64,000 bases of DNA from NCBI RefSeq assembly GCF_900116625.1, contig NZ_FPBE01000004.1, forward strand, positions 162,035 through 226,034, read 5' to 3'. This DNA is from Idiomarina abyssalis (lineage in GTDB: Bacteria; Pseudomonadota; Gammaproteobacteria; Enterobacterales; Alteromonadaceae). This document shows, piece after piece, positions 38,279 through 47,422 of this stretch; the stretch's first letter is position 1; every line of letters starts with the position of its first letter. The notes under the pieces were generated by a model. That model made no database searches. It had not been told where the DNA came from and saw nothing but the letters and a program-made list of their open reading frames with translations. The position numbers and the translations under genes were made by a program.

Positions 38279-39313
38279 CTAATACTTGAGCTTCCATTGC
38301 AAACTCGAGCCGGCCCAGTAAGGCACCATGGGTCCGGTTGCTGTATCTACCGTATCAGCCACGGTCCATTCCTGCTGAACAAGTTCAATGGTATCTGTAT
38401 TACGTGGCAATTGATAAAAGTCCGCACCGTAGCCGCTGGCAAAGTTTTCTAGCTTGTCTAAGCCGTTATGCCGGCTAAAGAACTCCGCATAAAGTTCAAT
38501 TGCTGCAGGCGCCGAATAACACCCGGCGCAACCGCAAGCCGTTTCTTTACTCGCCTGTACGTGTGGAGCCGAATCGGTTCCCAGAAAAAACTTAGGGCTG
38601 CCGGAAAGTGCCGCTTGTTGCAGCGCCTGCTGATGTGTACGCCGCTTTAGAATCGGCAGACAATAATTATGCGGACGAATACCGCCAACGAGTAAATCAT
38701 TCCGATTCATCAGCAAATGCTGAGGCGTCATGGTTGCTGCAACATTGTTGTTAGCGTTTTTCACGAACTCAACGGCGTCCGCGGTTGTGATGTGTTCCAG
38801 CACTAATTTTAACTCTGGGAAACGCTCAGTTATTGGAATTAAATGGCGCTCAATAAATACCCGCTCACGGTCAAAAATATCAATATCGCTGTCGGTCACT
38901 TCGCCATGCACAAGCAGTGGCACACCGTGTTCCTGCATAGCAGCTAACACTGGCCCCAATGCGTCAACTGACTTAACCCCGGCAGCGGAGTTTGTGGTTG
39001 CCCCCGAGGGGTAGAGTTTGAAACCGATAATGTGATCATTAGCAGCGGCTTCGGCAACTTGCCCGGGGGTGGTTTCAGCCGTGAGATACAAAGCCATTAA
39101 TGGGTTAAAGCTAACGCCTTCGGGCACCTCTTCCATAATCCTTGCCCGGTACTCTAAAGCCGCTTTTACAGTTGTCACCGGCGGTACCAGATTTGGCATG
39201 ACAATGGCGCGGTGAAACACGGTTGCCGATGCGGGTACGGTTGTGTGCAGCATAGCCCCGTCACGTAAGTGCAGGTGCCAGTCATCTGGTCTTGGAATGG
39301 TTAAGCTTTGCAT
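38279..39313 (-). CDS. pyrC: Dihydroorotase
   Basis: This class II dihydroorotase (344 residues) catalyses the third step of pyrimidine synthesis. The metal-binding HLHLRDG is at about residue 14-20, the carboxylated Lys lies in [12 protein letters not shown], and further His ligands are in [11 protein letters not shown] 39313 is preferred over an in-frame GTG two codons upstream for spacing to AGAAG and for a normal N-terminus ([13 protein letters not shown]). Confidence 0.97.
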   Translation of the reverse strand: MQSLTIPRPDDWHLHLRDGAMLHTTVPASATVFHRAIVMPNLVPPVTTVKAALEYRARIMEEVPEGVSFNPLMALYLTAETTPGQVAEAAANDHIIGFKLYPSGATTNSAAGVKSVDALGPVLAAMQEHGVPLLVHGEVTDSDIDIFDRERVFIERHLIPITERFPELKLVLEHITTADAVEFVKNANNNVAATMTPQHLLMNRNDLLVGGIRPHNYCLPILKRRTHQQALQQAALSGSPKFFLGTDSAPHVQASKETACGCAGCYSAPAAIELYAEFFSRHNGLDKLENFASGYGADFYQLPRNTDTIELVQQEWTVADTVDTATGPMVPYWAGSSLQWKLKY

Positions 39314-39399
39314 AGTCACTTCTGGCTAAAAAATGATAAAGCCAGTATACCATTAAGTTCCTTAGCAAAAACCTTTAATCTGTATTCTATTTGAGCGTT

Positions 39400-39981
39400 T
39401 TAGCGTAACCCCATGGCTTCTTTCCAGTGCTTACGACAGCAGGAAACGTACCTATCGTTACCACCAATTGCAATTTGCTGCCCCATGCGAATGGCGTTGC
39501 CTTTTTCATCAACCCGCAAAGACATGGTTGCCTTGCGCCCGCAGTGACATATGGTTTTCATCTCCACCAATTTGTCCGCTATAGCCAGCAACACCGCACT
39601 TCCCGGAAAAGCATTACCAAAGGCATCGGTCCGAATGCCGTAACACATCACCGGAATATTATCGGTATCGGCGAGGCTGGAGAGTTGCCACGCCTGCTCT
39701 TCGCTCAAAAACTGAGCTTCATCAATTAATACGCAGTCAATCGGCTGTTGCATATAGCGGGCACGCACCACCGCCGCTAAATCGGTTCTGTGAGTAAAGG
39801 AAACCGCATCACGGCCAATGCCTAAACGCGACGCAATGCGCCCTTTGCCAGCCCGATCGTCTAGAGCAGGGGTCATCAGCAACACATGCTGATCACGCTC
39901 TTCGTAATTATGCGCCACTTGCAATAACGAAGTGCTTTTCCCCGCGTTCATTGCCGAATAAGTGAAATATAGAGAAGCCAT
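39400..39981 (-). CDS. tdk: Thymidine kinase
   Basis: This is a type II (TK1-like) thymidine kinase of 193 residues that salvages thymidine. It has Walker A (SAMNAGKST), a Walker B-like region with catalytic Glu (VLIDEAQFL) and zinc cysteines in ICHCGRKA and VSCCRKHW. It is divergent from the adenosine deaminase gene. Confidence 0.97.
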   Translation of the reverse strand: MASLYFTYSAMNAGKSTSLLQVAHNYEERDQHVLLMTPALDDRAGKGRIASRLGIGRDAVSFTHRTDLAAVVRARYMQQPIDCVLIDEAQFLSEEQAWQLSSLADTDNIPVMCYGIRTDAFGNAFPGSAVLLAIADKLVEMKTICHCGRKATMSLRVDEKGNAIRMGQQIAIGGNDRYVSCCRKHWKEAMGLR

Positions 39982-40080
39982 TTTGTTCTATTTTTTAAGT
40001 TATTGTGGTTAGATCCTGGCAGAGATTAGCACGATTTTATGGCATTATGGGACAAAGCAACCTTAAGGCAGGAGTTCTCT

Positions 40081-41301
40081 ATGCAATATTCCCCCGAATT
40101 TATTAAAGCCATTCCTAAAGCTGACTTACACCTGCACCTGGACGGCAGCCTCCGTGCCAGCAGTTTAATTGATATGGCTAAACGCGCTGATATCGAACTC
40201 CCTAGCTATACCGAGGAAGGCTTATTTGATTTAGTTTTTAAGTCTCACTACAACAATTTGGGTGAGTACCTCAATGGTTTTCAGTACACCTGCGCAGCCT
40301 TGCGTGACTTAGAAAACCTGGAGCAAGCCTCTTATGAGTTAGCCGTCGACAACCAGAATGAAGGGGTTAATTACATTGAGGTACGCTTTGCACCGCAACT
40401 GCTAATGGACCCGAGCAAAGGCGTGACCTTCGATACCATTATGCACGTCGTTAACGACGGTCTTTTACGGGCGAAGAATGAATACAACAGCAGCGCCGAC
40501 GTAAAGAATGGCGATAAACCGCCATTTGAGTACGGCATTATCAACTGCGCAATGCGCATGTTTGGTAAAAAAGGATTCTCACCCTATTACACGCAAATGT
40601 TCCAGCTAATGCGTGACTTTGAGCCCATGCAGGTGATTAAAACAGCGGCAATGGACTTAGTCCGCGCCAGCGTTCGTATGCGCGACGAAGAAGGCATGCC
40701 TATTGTGGGGCTGGATATTGCCGGGCAGGAAATTGGCTACCCGGCAGGTGAGTTTAAAGAGGTTTATGAGTACGCTCACGAAAACTTCTTACTCAAAACT
40801 GTGCACGCCGGAGAAGCTTATGGTGCCGAAAGCATTTTTGAAGCCTTAACCAAATGCCATGCCGATCGCTTAGGTCATGGGTATTCGTTATTCTCGCCTG
40901 AAATGACTCAAGATCCGTCTATAGAAGATCCGAAAGCTTATGGTGAAAGCCTGGCTTCTTATATTGCTGACCGCCGCATTGCCGTTGAAGTTTGCCTGAC
41001 CAGCAACCTGCAAACCAACCCGGATATCGGCGACATTAAGAATCATAACTTCCAGCACATGCTGGACCATCGCCTGGCCACTATCATTTGTACCGACAAC
41101 CGTTTGGTATCACGGACCACGGTCAGCAATGAATACCAGTTAGCTCTGGACAACTTTGATATTCCATTGAAACGTCTGAAAGACATGGTCGCCTATGGCT
41201 TTAAGAAAAACTTTTTCCCGGGCCGTTATGTGGATAAGCGCGACTATGCCAAACAGAATCTGAAGTACTTTGACAAAGTGGTTGAGAAGTTTGGGCTTTA
41301 A
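40081..41301 (+). CDS. Adenosine deaminase, long form
   Basis: This metal-dependent hydrolase of the adenosine/AMP deaminase family (406 residues) would convert adenosine to inosine. The metal-binding HLHLDGSL is near residue 18 and the catalytic HAGEAYGAE near residue 242. A GHGYSLF motif and the C-terminal CTDNRLVSRTT follow. AGGAG six bases upstream selects the ATG at 40081; an ATG 14 codons upstream lacks such a site. It is about 70 residues longer than E. coli Add, with an insertion around residues 135-180. Confidence 0.88.
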   Translation: MQYSPEFIKAIPKADLHLHLDGSLRASSLIDMAKRADIELPSYTEEGLFDLVFKSHYNNLGEYLNGFQYTCAALRDLENLEQASYELAVDNQNEGVNYIEVRFAPQLLMDPSKGVTFDTIMHVVNDGLLRAKNEYNSSADVKNGDKPPFEYGIINCAMRMFGKKGFSPYYTQMFQLMRDFEPMQVIKTAAMDLVRASVRMRDEEGMPIVGLDIAGQEIGYPAGEFKEVYEYAHENFLLKTVHAGEAYGAESIFEALTKCHADRLGHGYSLFSPEMTQDPSIEDPKAYGESLASYIADRRIAVEVCLTSNLQTNPDIGDIKNHNFQHMLDHRLATIICTDNRLVSRTTVSNEYQLALDNFDIPLKRLKDMVAYGFKKNFFPGRYVDKRDYAKQNLKYFDKVVEKFGL

Positions 41302-41335
41302 TCAACGACTACTGAGTTTATAAGGTTACCGGCCC

Positions 41336-43321
41336 TTATTTGATAGAACTGCTAATTTTGACACTGTTCTGCTTAAGTGAATCCTCCAGAGTTTGCTGCA
41401 GAACAGTTTCAAGCTGCTCAGGGTCGGTGACTTCGTCAATGCAAGCCCAGCAATTCCGTCCATGCTGCTTTCCGTAGTACATCGCCAAATCTGCCAGTTG
41501 TATTAGCTTGTTCCAATGCACTCCCGCATCGCCGTATGGGCTGTACGGATATATAGCCCCACCAATAGAGCAGGAAACCTTAACTTTGAGTCCCGAAGGC
41601 AAATCAAACTCTTCTTCACTGACAACGGTCCGTATTCGCTCCGCTAAACCATGGTAGTCATCAAGATCATCCAGTTTTGCAACCAACAGAAACTCTTCTC
41701 CACCCCAACGAGCAAGTATGTCGCTTTCTCGTCGTACAGATTTAACTCGTCTACTAAATTCCACAAGTACCTGATCACCGACCTCATGCCCATAGGTGTC
41801 GTTAATCATTTTAAATTTGTCGATATCAAAAAGATAAATAGCGACTTTGTTAGTATCTTCACTTCGATTAGAAAGCACAGCAGAGTCGATGTACTTGCTA
41901 ATGTTGTGTTCAAGATAAGAACGGTTATTCAGCCCGGTTAACATGTCGGTCTTGCTCAGTTTCTCAAAACGTTTAGCCTGGCGGAACTTTTGACGCAGCT
42001 GAAGCAGACCAAAAATAATCACTAGAACAAAGATACTGGCCAATGCATAGGTTAACCGAGTTTGGGTTTCCCGGCGCTTGCTCTCAGCTTCTTTTAATAA
42101 CTGCTCTTTTTCCAGCAGCTCGTCCTGCAACTGAGACTCCAGCTTTAAGCGACTAAGCTCCGCGCTCGACGCAACGGCACTGGCGCTTTGCTTTAATTGC
42201 GGCTCCAGGGTCTCAAGATATAAGGCGTAAAATTTCTTAAGCCCCTGAAACTGTAACTCCTCTTGCTCAAGCTCCGACATCCGCTTGTAAACATCCAGTT
42301 TCACTTCGAGTTGGGTATCGGGATGCAAATTATTGCATGCGCTTATTGAGTCCGTTTGCTTTAACTTAAGCTGTATCAGTTGCTGATAGCAATTTAGGTA
42401 ACGAGCGGTAATCTCATCCGGCGCGGTGGTTTGTAATGACTGATCTAAAAAGTTCGCGCCTAACTCATTTTTACCCAATAACACTGCAGACAAGGCAGAG
42501 AAAACCAGGGTGGATTTCAACAGTCCTGCATCATCAGACTGAACCTTATCGAACCACTCAAGCGCAGCATCATAATCTTCCAGGTGCAGTGTATTAGCTA
42601 CCCCCAGATTAAAATAGGTTAGACTGATGGTATTTTGAGCCATACGCTCATCAATCTGTCCTTCTTCCATTAACTCTTTAGTGCGTCGAAGCACTTGCTG
42701 GTGCAGCTCAACACCATTTTCCATATATTCTTTGTCACCATACATAATATACAGCGTTGCGGTATTCTGCATGACGGTATTCAACACAGGCCAGTTTACT
42801 GCTGGGTCTTTAGCAAGCTCCAGTGCACGTTCAAAACTATTAAATGCCAGTCCAATATGACCGTTACTTGACTGTATCCAGCCGATTTCTGATAGCAGCT
42901 CAGTTGCATATTCAGTCCCACCTAACTCAAGAGCGTCTTCATGCAGGGCGATAAGCTCGGCTAGTTTTTCTTCATATTCCGCATCCTTTACCGAGACACA
43001 TAAATGCCGATAAAAAATATCGAAGTCCTTGGGAGGATGAAGTTGGCAGGCTTGTGCAGTTAACTCAGTCTCGTAATAGAAGTAGTGTTGATAAGCTAAC
43101 TCTCGCTGAAGACGATACTCATCAGCGGGTCCCTCGGCTTGTTCCAGATGTTCCGTTAAATAATTAATTCGTTCTAGATAGGAAAGCGACTCAAAATCCT
43201 CGGCTAAAGGAGGAAGCTGTTCGAGTTTTTCTACGGTAACTTCATTCTCCTCTTGAGCATCAGCTAAAAAGGAAACAACGAAAACCAAACTAATAAGCAA
43301 TTGCATTGTATTCAGTCGCAT
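41336..43321 (-). CDS. Membrane diguanylate cyclase with periplasmic helical-repeat sensor
   Basis: The 661-residue protein has a signal peptide, then about 390 residues of TPR-like helical repeats, probably periplasmic. A membrane helix (about 410-432, LASIFVLVIIFGLLQL) leads into a cytoplasmic GGDEF domain. The active-site motif is GGEEF, and an RxxD (RESD) five residues upstream forms the product-inhibition I-site, so the enzyme should be active and feedback-regulated. It lies three genes upstream of the MSHA locus whose ATPase MshE probably binds cyclic di-GMP. Confidence 0.9.
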   Translation of the reverse strand: MRLNTMQLLISLVFVVSFLADAQEENEVTVEKLEQLPPLAEDFESLSYLERINYLTEHLEQAEGPADEYRLQRELAYQHYFYYETELTAQACQLHPPKDFDIFYRHLCVSVKDAEYEEKLAELIALHEDALELGGTEYATELLSEIGWIQSSNGHIGLAFNSFERALELAKDPAVNWPVLNTVMQNTATLYIMYGDKEYMENGVELHQQVLRRTKELMEEGQIDERMAQNTISLTYFNLGVANTLHLEDYDAALEWFDKVQSDDAGLLKSTLVFSALSAVLLGKNELGANFLDQSLQTTAPDEITARYLNCYQQLIQLKLKQTDSISACNNLHPDTQLEVKLDVYKRMSELEQEELQFQGLKKFYALYLETLEPQLKQSASAVASSAELSRLKLESQLQDELLEKEQLLKEAESKRRETQTRLTYALASIFVLVIIFGLLQLRQKFRQAKRFEKLSKTDMLTGLNNRSYLEHNISKYIDSAVLSNRSEDTNKVAIYLFDIDKFKMINDTYGHEVGDQVLVEFSRRVKSVRRESDILARWGGEEFLLVAKLDDLDDYHGLAERIRTVVSEEEFDLPSGLKVKVSCSIGGAIYPYSPYGDAGVHWNKLIQLADLAMYYGKQHGRNCWACIDEVTDPEQLETVLQQTLEDSLKQNSVKISSSIK

Positions 43322-43364
43322 AGCTTCAATTTAGAGCCTATACAAGAAAATGACAAGCAAATAG

Positions 43365-43394
43365 AAAGCAAAGACCCCCTTAAAGAAGGGGGTC
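43365..43394 (-). terminator. GC-rich hairpin upstream of the diguanylate cyclase gene
   Basis: The arms 43373-43381 and 43386-43394 are perfectly complementary over nine bases with a four-base loop. On the minus strand they are followed by TTTGCTTT. It could end transcription entering from the island or, before insertion, from the ssb side. Confidence 0.6.
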
Positions 43395-43520
43395 AATGAT
43401 AATACAGCCACACTTAGACAGTCGGAAAACTAGAAGGGTTCTATTTACCTTGTAGCTGAAAAGCAATCGCAATTAACTGTAAATATTAGTGATTTTCAAA
43501 AAAATGAGCGTAAATGCAAA

Positions 43521-43538
43521 GAATTTTGTAAATTTTTA
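43521..43538 (+). repeat. Candidate left terminal inverted repeat
   Basis: GAATTTTGTAAATTTTTA matches the inverse of 56422-56438 with one mismatch and one single-base gap. The low sequence complexity means the match could be accidental. Confidence 0.35.
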
Positions 43539-43710
43539 TTCAAGTTCAAGCTCAAACTTTACAAAAATAGCATCGTCGGTTAAGTCAGCAAAACACAACA
43601 CTGCCATGTGGTGCCATGCCGTGCCTACTATCGTAATACTATTGTATTCAGGGGCTTTTTTCGAAGACTATGAATGAGGTTTAGGCTGCGATAGAAGGCT
43701 TTAAAGGATT

Positions 43711-44256
43711 TTACTTCTTTGTAAACAGCGTTTCCAACGCATCAAGCTTATCTTGTGAGGCAGGTTGGCTTTTGGGAGAAACATAGCTTTTCATTGCAGC
43801 CTCAAGCTCTCTAAAATCGCAACAATTGTTGATTAGACCTTTGGCATGACCCTTTAAGACAATCTGATATAGCTTAGCAGCTCTCTTTTGGAGGTCTTCT
43901 CTATGCTTACGCAAGTACTGTTGTTGTATATTGAGTAGGTTTCGATACTTTGAATCCAAAGTTGACAGATCTAACAGCTCCCTCTCAGAACTCAATACAG
44001 GCAGCATATTATTTAGCTGCACCATTCCAAGCTTGTTTGTCTCATTACCCAGCTCATACATTTTGAAAATTAAAGGGTATGTATCTGGTATTTTGTCATG
44101 TTTAGCTTTGTATGAGGTCAGAGGAGCTAAAAACTCTACTTTATTTATCTCAAATATGACACCAATATACGGTCGCTTCCCTTTATTCTCTCGAACCTTT
44201 TCATCAGCACCTTTCAAATGCTTGATGTAGTCGTCATTAACAATGTAAAATTTCAC
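43711..44256 (-). CDS. toxN: Type III toxin-antitoxin toxin, ToxN/AbiQ family endoribonuclease
   Basis: The 181-residue protein begins MKFYIVNDDYIKHLK and has KRPYIGVIFEIN followed by FLAPLTSYKAKH. These are the family motifs with the active-site positions Tyr30, Thr47, Ser48 and Lys50. ToxN is a sequence-specific RNase held inactive by a repeated RNA; release after phage infection arrests growth. The start is GTG 44256, with GGGAG seven bases upstream. Directly upstream are a terminator hairpin, about four tandem 38-nt repeats and a strong promoter, which is the diagnostic type III arrangement. The gene lies in a mobile island. Confidence 0.92.
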   Translation of the reverse strand: MKFYIVNDDYIKHLKGADEKVRENKGKRPYIGVIFEINKVEFLAPLTSYKAKHDKIPDTYPLIFKMYELGNETNKLGMVQLNNMLPVLSSERELLDLSTLDSKYRNLLNIQQQYLRKHREDLQKRAAKLYQIVLKGHAKGLINNCCDFRELEAAMKSYVSPKSQPASQDKLDALETLFTKK

Positions 44257-44275
44257 CCATCGACTCCCTGATAGT

Positions 44276-44303
44276 AAAAAGCCTCGCAGAAGCGAGGCTT
44301 TTT
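44276..44303 (-). terminator. Attenuating terminator between antitoxin RNA and toxN
   Basis: The arms 44281-44287 and 44292-44298 (GCCTCGC/GCGAGGC) with a four-base loop are flanked by five A and five T, giving a symmetrical rho-independent terminator. In type III loci this hairpin lets most transcripts stop after the antitoxin RNA, with limited read-through into the toxin gene. Confidence 0.88.
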
Positions 44304-44305
44304 GG

Positions 44306-44454
44306 TCTTTTTACTTCACACTTAACGGTAGTGACTCTCCGATTCTTTTAACCTCACACTTAACGGCAGTGACTCTCCGATTCTTTTTACTTCACACTTA
44401 ACGGCAGTGACTCTCCGATTCTTTTAACTTCACACTTAACGGCAGTGACTCACC
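44306..44454 (-). repeat. Tandem 38-nt direct repeats, 3.9 copies
   Basis: Units lie at 44306-44343, 44344-44381, 44382-44419 and 44420-44454 (last one short). Differences are few: one base in the core of unit 1, and linker variants that alternate, with units 1 and 3 carrying the five-A linker and units 2 and 4 the TTAAAA form. Confidence 0.95.
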
Positions 44455-44457
44455 TTT
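44306..44457 (-). ncRNA. toxI: ToxI-like antitoxin RNA
   Basis: The transcript predicted from the promoter at 44465-44492 runs through 3.9 tandem 38-nt units and ends at the terminator before toxN. Each unit on the minus strand contains GTTAAGTGTGAAG followed by an A-rich linker (AAAAAG or TTAAAAG). This is similar in layout to the ToxI repeat of Pectobacterium, where the toxin cuts in the A-rich linker and each unit folds as a pseudoknot. The exact ends are inferred. Confidence 0.85.
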
Positions 44458-44464
44458 AAGTACT

Positions 44465-44492
44465 ATTATAGATCTATCAGATTATTAGTCAA
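44465..44492 (-). promoter_or_regulatory. Promoter of the type III antitoxin-toxin operon
   Basis: On the minus strand TTGACT (44492-44487) and TATAAT (44470-44465) are separated by 16 bases, close to sigma-70 consensus. Transcription would begin about 7 bases before the first repeat unit. A strong promoter is expected because the antitoxin RNA must be in excess. Confidence 0.82.
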
Positions 44493-44767
44493 CTGTCTTC
44501 GCGCTGACTCAATTGATAAGTCTCATGTGGTGACACTGAACCATGTTACCGTAGCAAAGCAATGCATTAAATGAAACCTCCTCTTGTAATTCTTTTAAAC
44601 TTACAAAGACTGCGCCAGCCCCCGGCTGGCCGGCTGGCCGGCTGGTTCAGCCTTCCGTCGGGGTATCGCATATGTCAAGTAACTTTCTTTACTGGGTAAT
44701 AGTTAATTTTATTGCTCTATTGTGATTCCTGGTAAGACCTTGCCACATTACGCTCATGAACTTAGTG
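44493..44767. other. Intergenic stretch upstream of the toxin-antitoxin promoter
   Basis: No gene is seen. The stretch contains three tandem copies of the octamer CCGGCTGG at 44622-44645, which could fold as a GC hairpin with the preceding CCAGCC. It also covers the region after the helicase stop codon. No standard T-tract follows the repeat on either strand. Confidence 0.5.
44622..44645. repeat. Three tandem CCGGCTGG octamers
   Basis: The units are at 44622-44629, 44630-44637 and 44638-44645, identical and partly self-complementary (CCGG, GGCC). They are GC-rich in an otherwise AT-rich gap. The function is unknown; slippage could change the copy number. Confidence 0.85.
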
Positions 44768-47353
44768 TTAACTAACTATCTCCATTGCCTCGGTCGCGAC
44801 AGGCAATGCCTCCAAAATCCGCTTAATAGTTAAAGACTCCGCTTCAAGCCTGATAGCGGCCTCAGCTTTCCAAACTAAATCAGCCTCTCCTGGATAACTT
44901 CCTTTTAATTCCCTGAGGACATCAATAGCGTGCACTGCCCAGGTACGAAACTCACCTACTTCCCAGTAATGGACATCTTCTAAGTGAGGATCTGCGCCGC
45001 TCTTGGCTTTTTTACACGGTGTTATGAGGACGGGTGTGATGTTCATTCCATCGGTACCAGGAACCATCTTTTTCACCCATTTCGGGTGACTGGAAGCCTG
45101 ACGAGCTTTATTCGCTCCAAAAATGGTTGAAGCGTTACCATTAGCATGAGCTTCAAACACAATTCCATTTTCATGAGCAAGCCACCAAGGGTCTGGTGCG
45201 GCATCGCTCTCATCGTTATCCGATGTAAATCCTAATAAGGCACCAAGAGCTACCAGCGCTTCTTCAAAGAGTTTGTCATTAAATAGATTATCTACAATCC
45301 GAGCAGCTTCTTTTTCGAACCTATGGTTTGTCGCCGTACCCATCAAAGTAAAGGTGTCAACAATAGCTTCGACCTGTCTTTGAGTTTCTTCCTGACTACC
45401 TTGTACATCGTGTTGCTCCGAAGTATTTAGGTCCCTCATAAGCGCGTTTAGCCAAGAAACACTTGGAGCTGCACGTTTTGCAGCAAGAAACTGTTCACTC
45501 GCAGCCTTTGCTTGAGAATCATTAGGTTCTCTAGATAAACGCATGGCGGAAGAACCTGCTAAGTAATGCCAAAGAGCGCGATATCCTCTGAGATCTGTGT
45601 TGTTCAGATTCGCCAAAATCGTCCTTGTTGCTGCAAGAGCTTGTTCATAATCCTTATTCCAAATTGCCTGTTGATAAACTATCTCTTGTTTCACTACTGA
45701 TGCAAGCTCATCCATGGCAGGAAACTGTTCCTGATCAAAACTCTCTACTGCATTTCGGATTGAGCTATCGGCAGCCCCCCAATCAGAATCATTCGCTATG
45801 AACATTTCAAAGTTATCACGAATATCGGCGGCGGAAACCCCACTTGACTGCTCAACGCCGAAAGTGAGCTCTGCTTGAAGTTCGGCAGGAAAGTGCTTCC
45901 ACTTTCTATCATCAGCGAGGTAATCGACAAGCTCAGTTCCCGTTACGATAATCGCTGAACGATCCTGTAGACTCCGAGTGCACCTTCCCATAGCCTGTAA
46001 GATTCGAGTTTGAACTCGGTCATTATATAAAGCAGATGCTCCCAACTTGGACATCATAAATCGCTCTTGAGCGTTCATCGCTTTTGGCAACCCATCGACG
46101 CAAAGGAGTCTGCACTCATCACCAGGAAAGTCGATGCCGTCGTATCTATTAGCTAGAATTGCTACCGCTTCTTTCGAGTTAACAAACGGAGCTTTATCAT
46201 CTTCAATATCATCTTTAAGGAAAACAGTGAAACCTTCCAGTTCTCGTTTCACTCTCTTTACGTGCTCATCAGCCTGTGGGGTAGAAGGTGTTAGAACAAC
46301 AGATCTTCCAGCTTCTTCTTGCATCGCAAGTCTTAATAAATCCGAATCATCATCCGAAAACGATAAAGTAGGAAAAATAAAGAAACGCCGGCCTACGCCA
46401 GCGGTCTGAAAACCCTCTGGTGCTGCCAATCGATTGATATCGGGACGACCAGTTAATCTCTCCAAATCACCGCCTTCACCAAGCGTTGCAGACATATAAA
46501 TCCGTTGCTTAGCCCCGGAAAACGAATTGTGTGTAAAAGTTGGAGGTATTAAAGGGCGAATGAGTATTTCTTTGGCACTTAAGTACATATGGCAAGCATT
46601 CAGATGGTCCCTCAACAGCGACCAAGTAAAATGCAGATTGAGATTTCCAGGAGTCGCATGAGCCTCTATGATTTGCTCTATTTGCGCCACCAATTTGTCA
46701 AGCAAGGCTGTCGGAAGTTTATCTACCCACATAGAATCAGCCGGCCCCGTCCAGTCACCTGTCATTCTTGCTACGGCCTGCGGTCCGATATACCCCCCAA
46801 GAAACTCCACCAACGATAAATAAAGAGCACTGCCCGATGGAATACTTAGGGACCACATATCCGCGATATAATTTTCTGCTGCATGCGCATCATCTATAAT
46901 CACCAAATCGGGGTCGTCAAAAAAAGGATTCGTATTAAAAAGGCCCTTATAAGTGCTTATGGCGACTTTCTTACCTCGTTTATATGCTGTTCGGTCATCA
47001 GGAGAGAAGTCACTTTTACTGCCTGACAGGTCAACAACATCTATTCCATATTGCTCATGTGCTTGGTGAACCGTTTGACGAACTAATTGCTTTGTAGGAC
47101 ATAAATATATCGCTCTATCCCCGAATTTTCGCCGTCGCCAGTCCGCTATCAGAAGACCAACTAGGGTTTTTCCACTGCCCGTAGGTAGTTGCAAAGCGAC
47201 ATCTGGACGTTCAACAAAGTCAATAGCATACGATTCCAGCATCTCCTTTTGGTGGGGCATAACATCTGGAAATTCGCGCTTTGTCAGCGTCTTAAAATGC
47301 AGTGCAGGGTTTGCTGCTGCTTTAGGAGCAAACGAATCAGTTTTAAAGGCCAT
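44768..47353 (-). CDS. Superfamily 2 helicase, XPD/DinG-like, island cargo
   Basis: The 861-residue protein has motif I LPTGSGKT (56-63), motif II DDAH (154-157), motif III SAT (288-290), motif V RYDGIDFPGD (403-412) and motif VI QAMGRCTR (453-460). The GIDFPG form is typical of XPD/Rad3/DinG-like enzymes, but no four-Cys iron-sulphur cluster is visible between motifs I and II. Residues of about 560-861 are helical and unassigned. No clear ribosome binding site precedes the ATG, so translation may depend on the ATPase gene 69 bases upstream. A joint role in phage defence is inferred from context only. Confidence 0.8.
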   Translation of the reverse strand: MAFKTDSFAPKAAANPALHFKTLTKREFPDVMPHQKEMLESYAIDFVERPDVALQLPTGSGKTLVGLLIADWRRRKFGDRAIYLCPTKQLVRQTVHQAHEQYGIDVVDLSGSKSDFSPDDRTAYKRGKKVAISTYKGLFNTNPFFDDPDLVIIDDAHAAENYIADMWSLSIPSGSALYLSLVEFLGGYIGPQAVARMTGDWTGPADSMWVDKLPTALLDKLVAQIEQIIEAHATPGNLNLHFTWSLLRDHLNACHMYLSAKEILIRPLIPPTFTHNSFSGAKQRIYMSATLGEGGDLERLTGRPDINRLAAPEGFQTAGVGRRFFIFPTLSFSDDDSDLLRLAMQEEAGRSVVLTPSTPQADEHVKRVKRELEGFTVFLKDDIEDDKAPFVNSKEAVAILANRYDGIDFPGDECRLLCVDGLPKAMNAQERFMMSKLGASALYNDRVQTRILQAMGRCTRSLQDRSAIIVTGTELVDYLADDRKWKHFPAELQAELTFGVEQSSGVSAADIRDNFEMFIANDSDWGAADSSIRNAVESFDQEQFPAMDELASVVKQEIVYQQAIWNKDYEQALAATRTILANLNNTDLRGYRALWHYLAGSSAMRLSREPNDSQAKAASEQFLAAKRAAPSVSWLNALMRDLNTSEQHDVQGSQEETQRQVEAIVDTFTLMGTATNHRFEKEAARIVDNLFNDKLFEEALVALGALLGFTSDNDESDAAPDPWWLAHENGIVFEAHANGNASTIFGANKARQASSHPKWVKKMVPGTDGMNITPVLITPCKKAKSGADPHLEDVHYWEVGEFRTWAVHAIDVLRELKGSYPGEADLVWKAEAAIRLEAESLTIKRILEALPVATEAMEIVS

Positions 47354-47422
47354 ATCTAGATACCAGTCCGTAGTTTTTTATAGTAGTTGATCAATACAAC
47401 TTGGTTTTTTACTTTTAGAAGG

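Larger units (their letters stand above)
43322..43710. other. Gene-free 389-bp region, probably containing the left end of the island
   Basis: No convincing gene is seen here. A short plus-strand frame at 43489-43677 lacks a good start and family features. The stretch holds the GC hairpin at 43365-43394, an AT-rich part at 43471-43570 with the candidate terminal repeat, and the presumed promoter of the diguanylate cyclase gene at its left side. Confidence 0.6.

Noticed and set aside
43489..43677. Plus-strand frame of 62 residues left of toxN
   Set aside because: No ribosome binding site, low-complexity Ser/Lys/Asn composition and no recognisable family; it lies in the AT-rich presumed element end.
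44306..44454. Repeats considered as a CRISPR array
   Set aside because: The 38-nt units are contiguous with no unique spacers, there are no cas genes, and the units sit between a promoter and a terminator before a ToxN gene.
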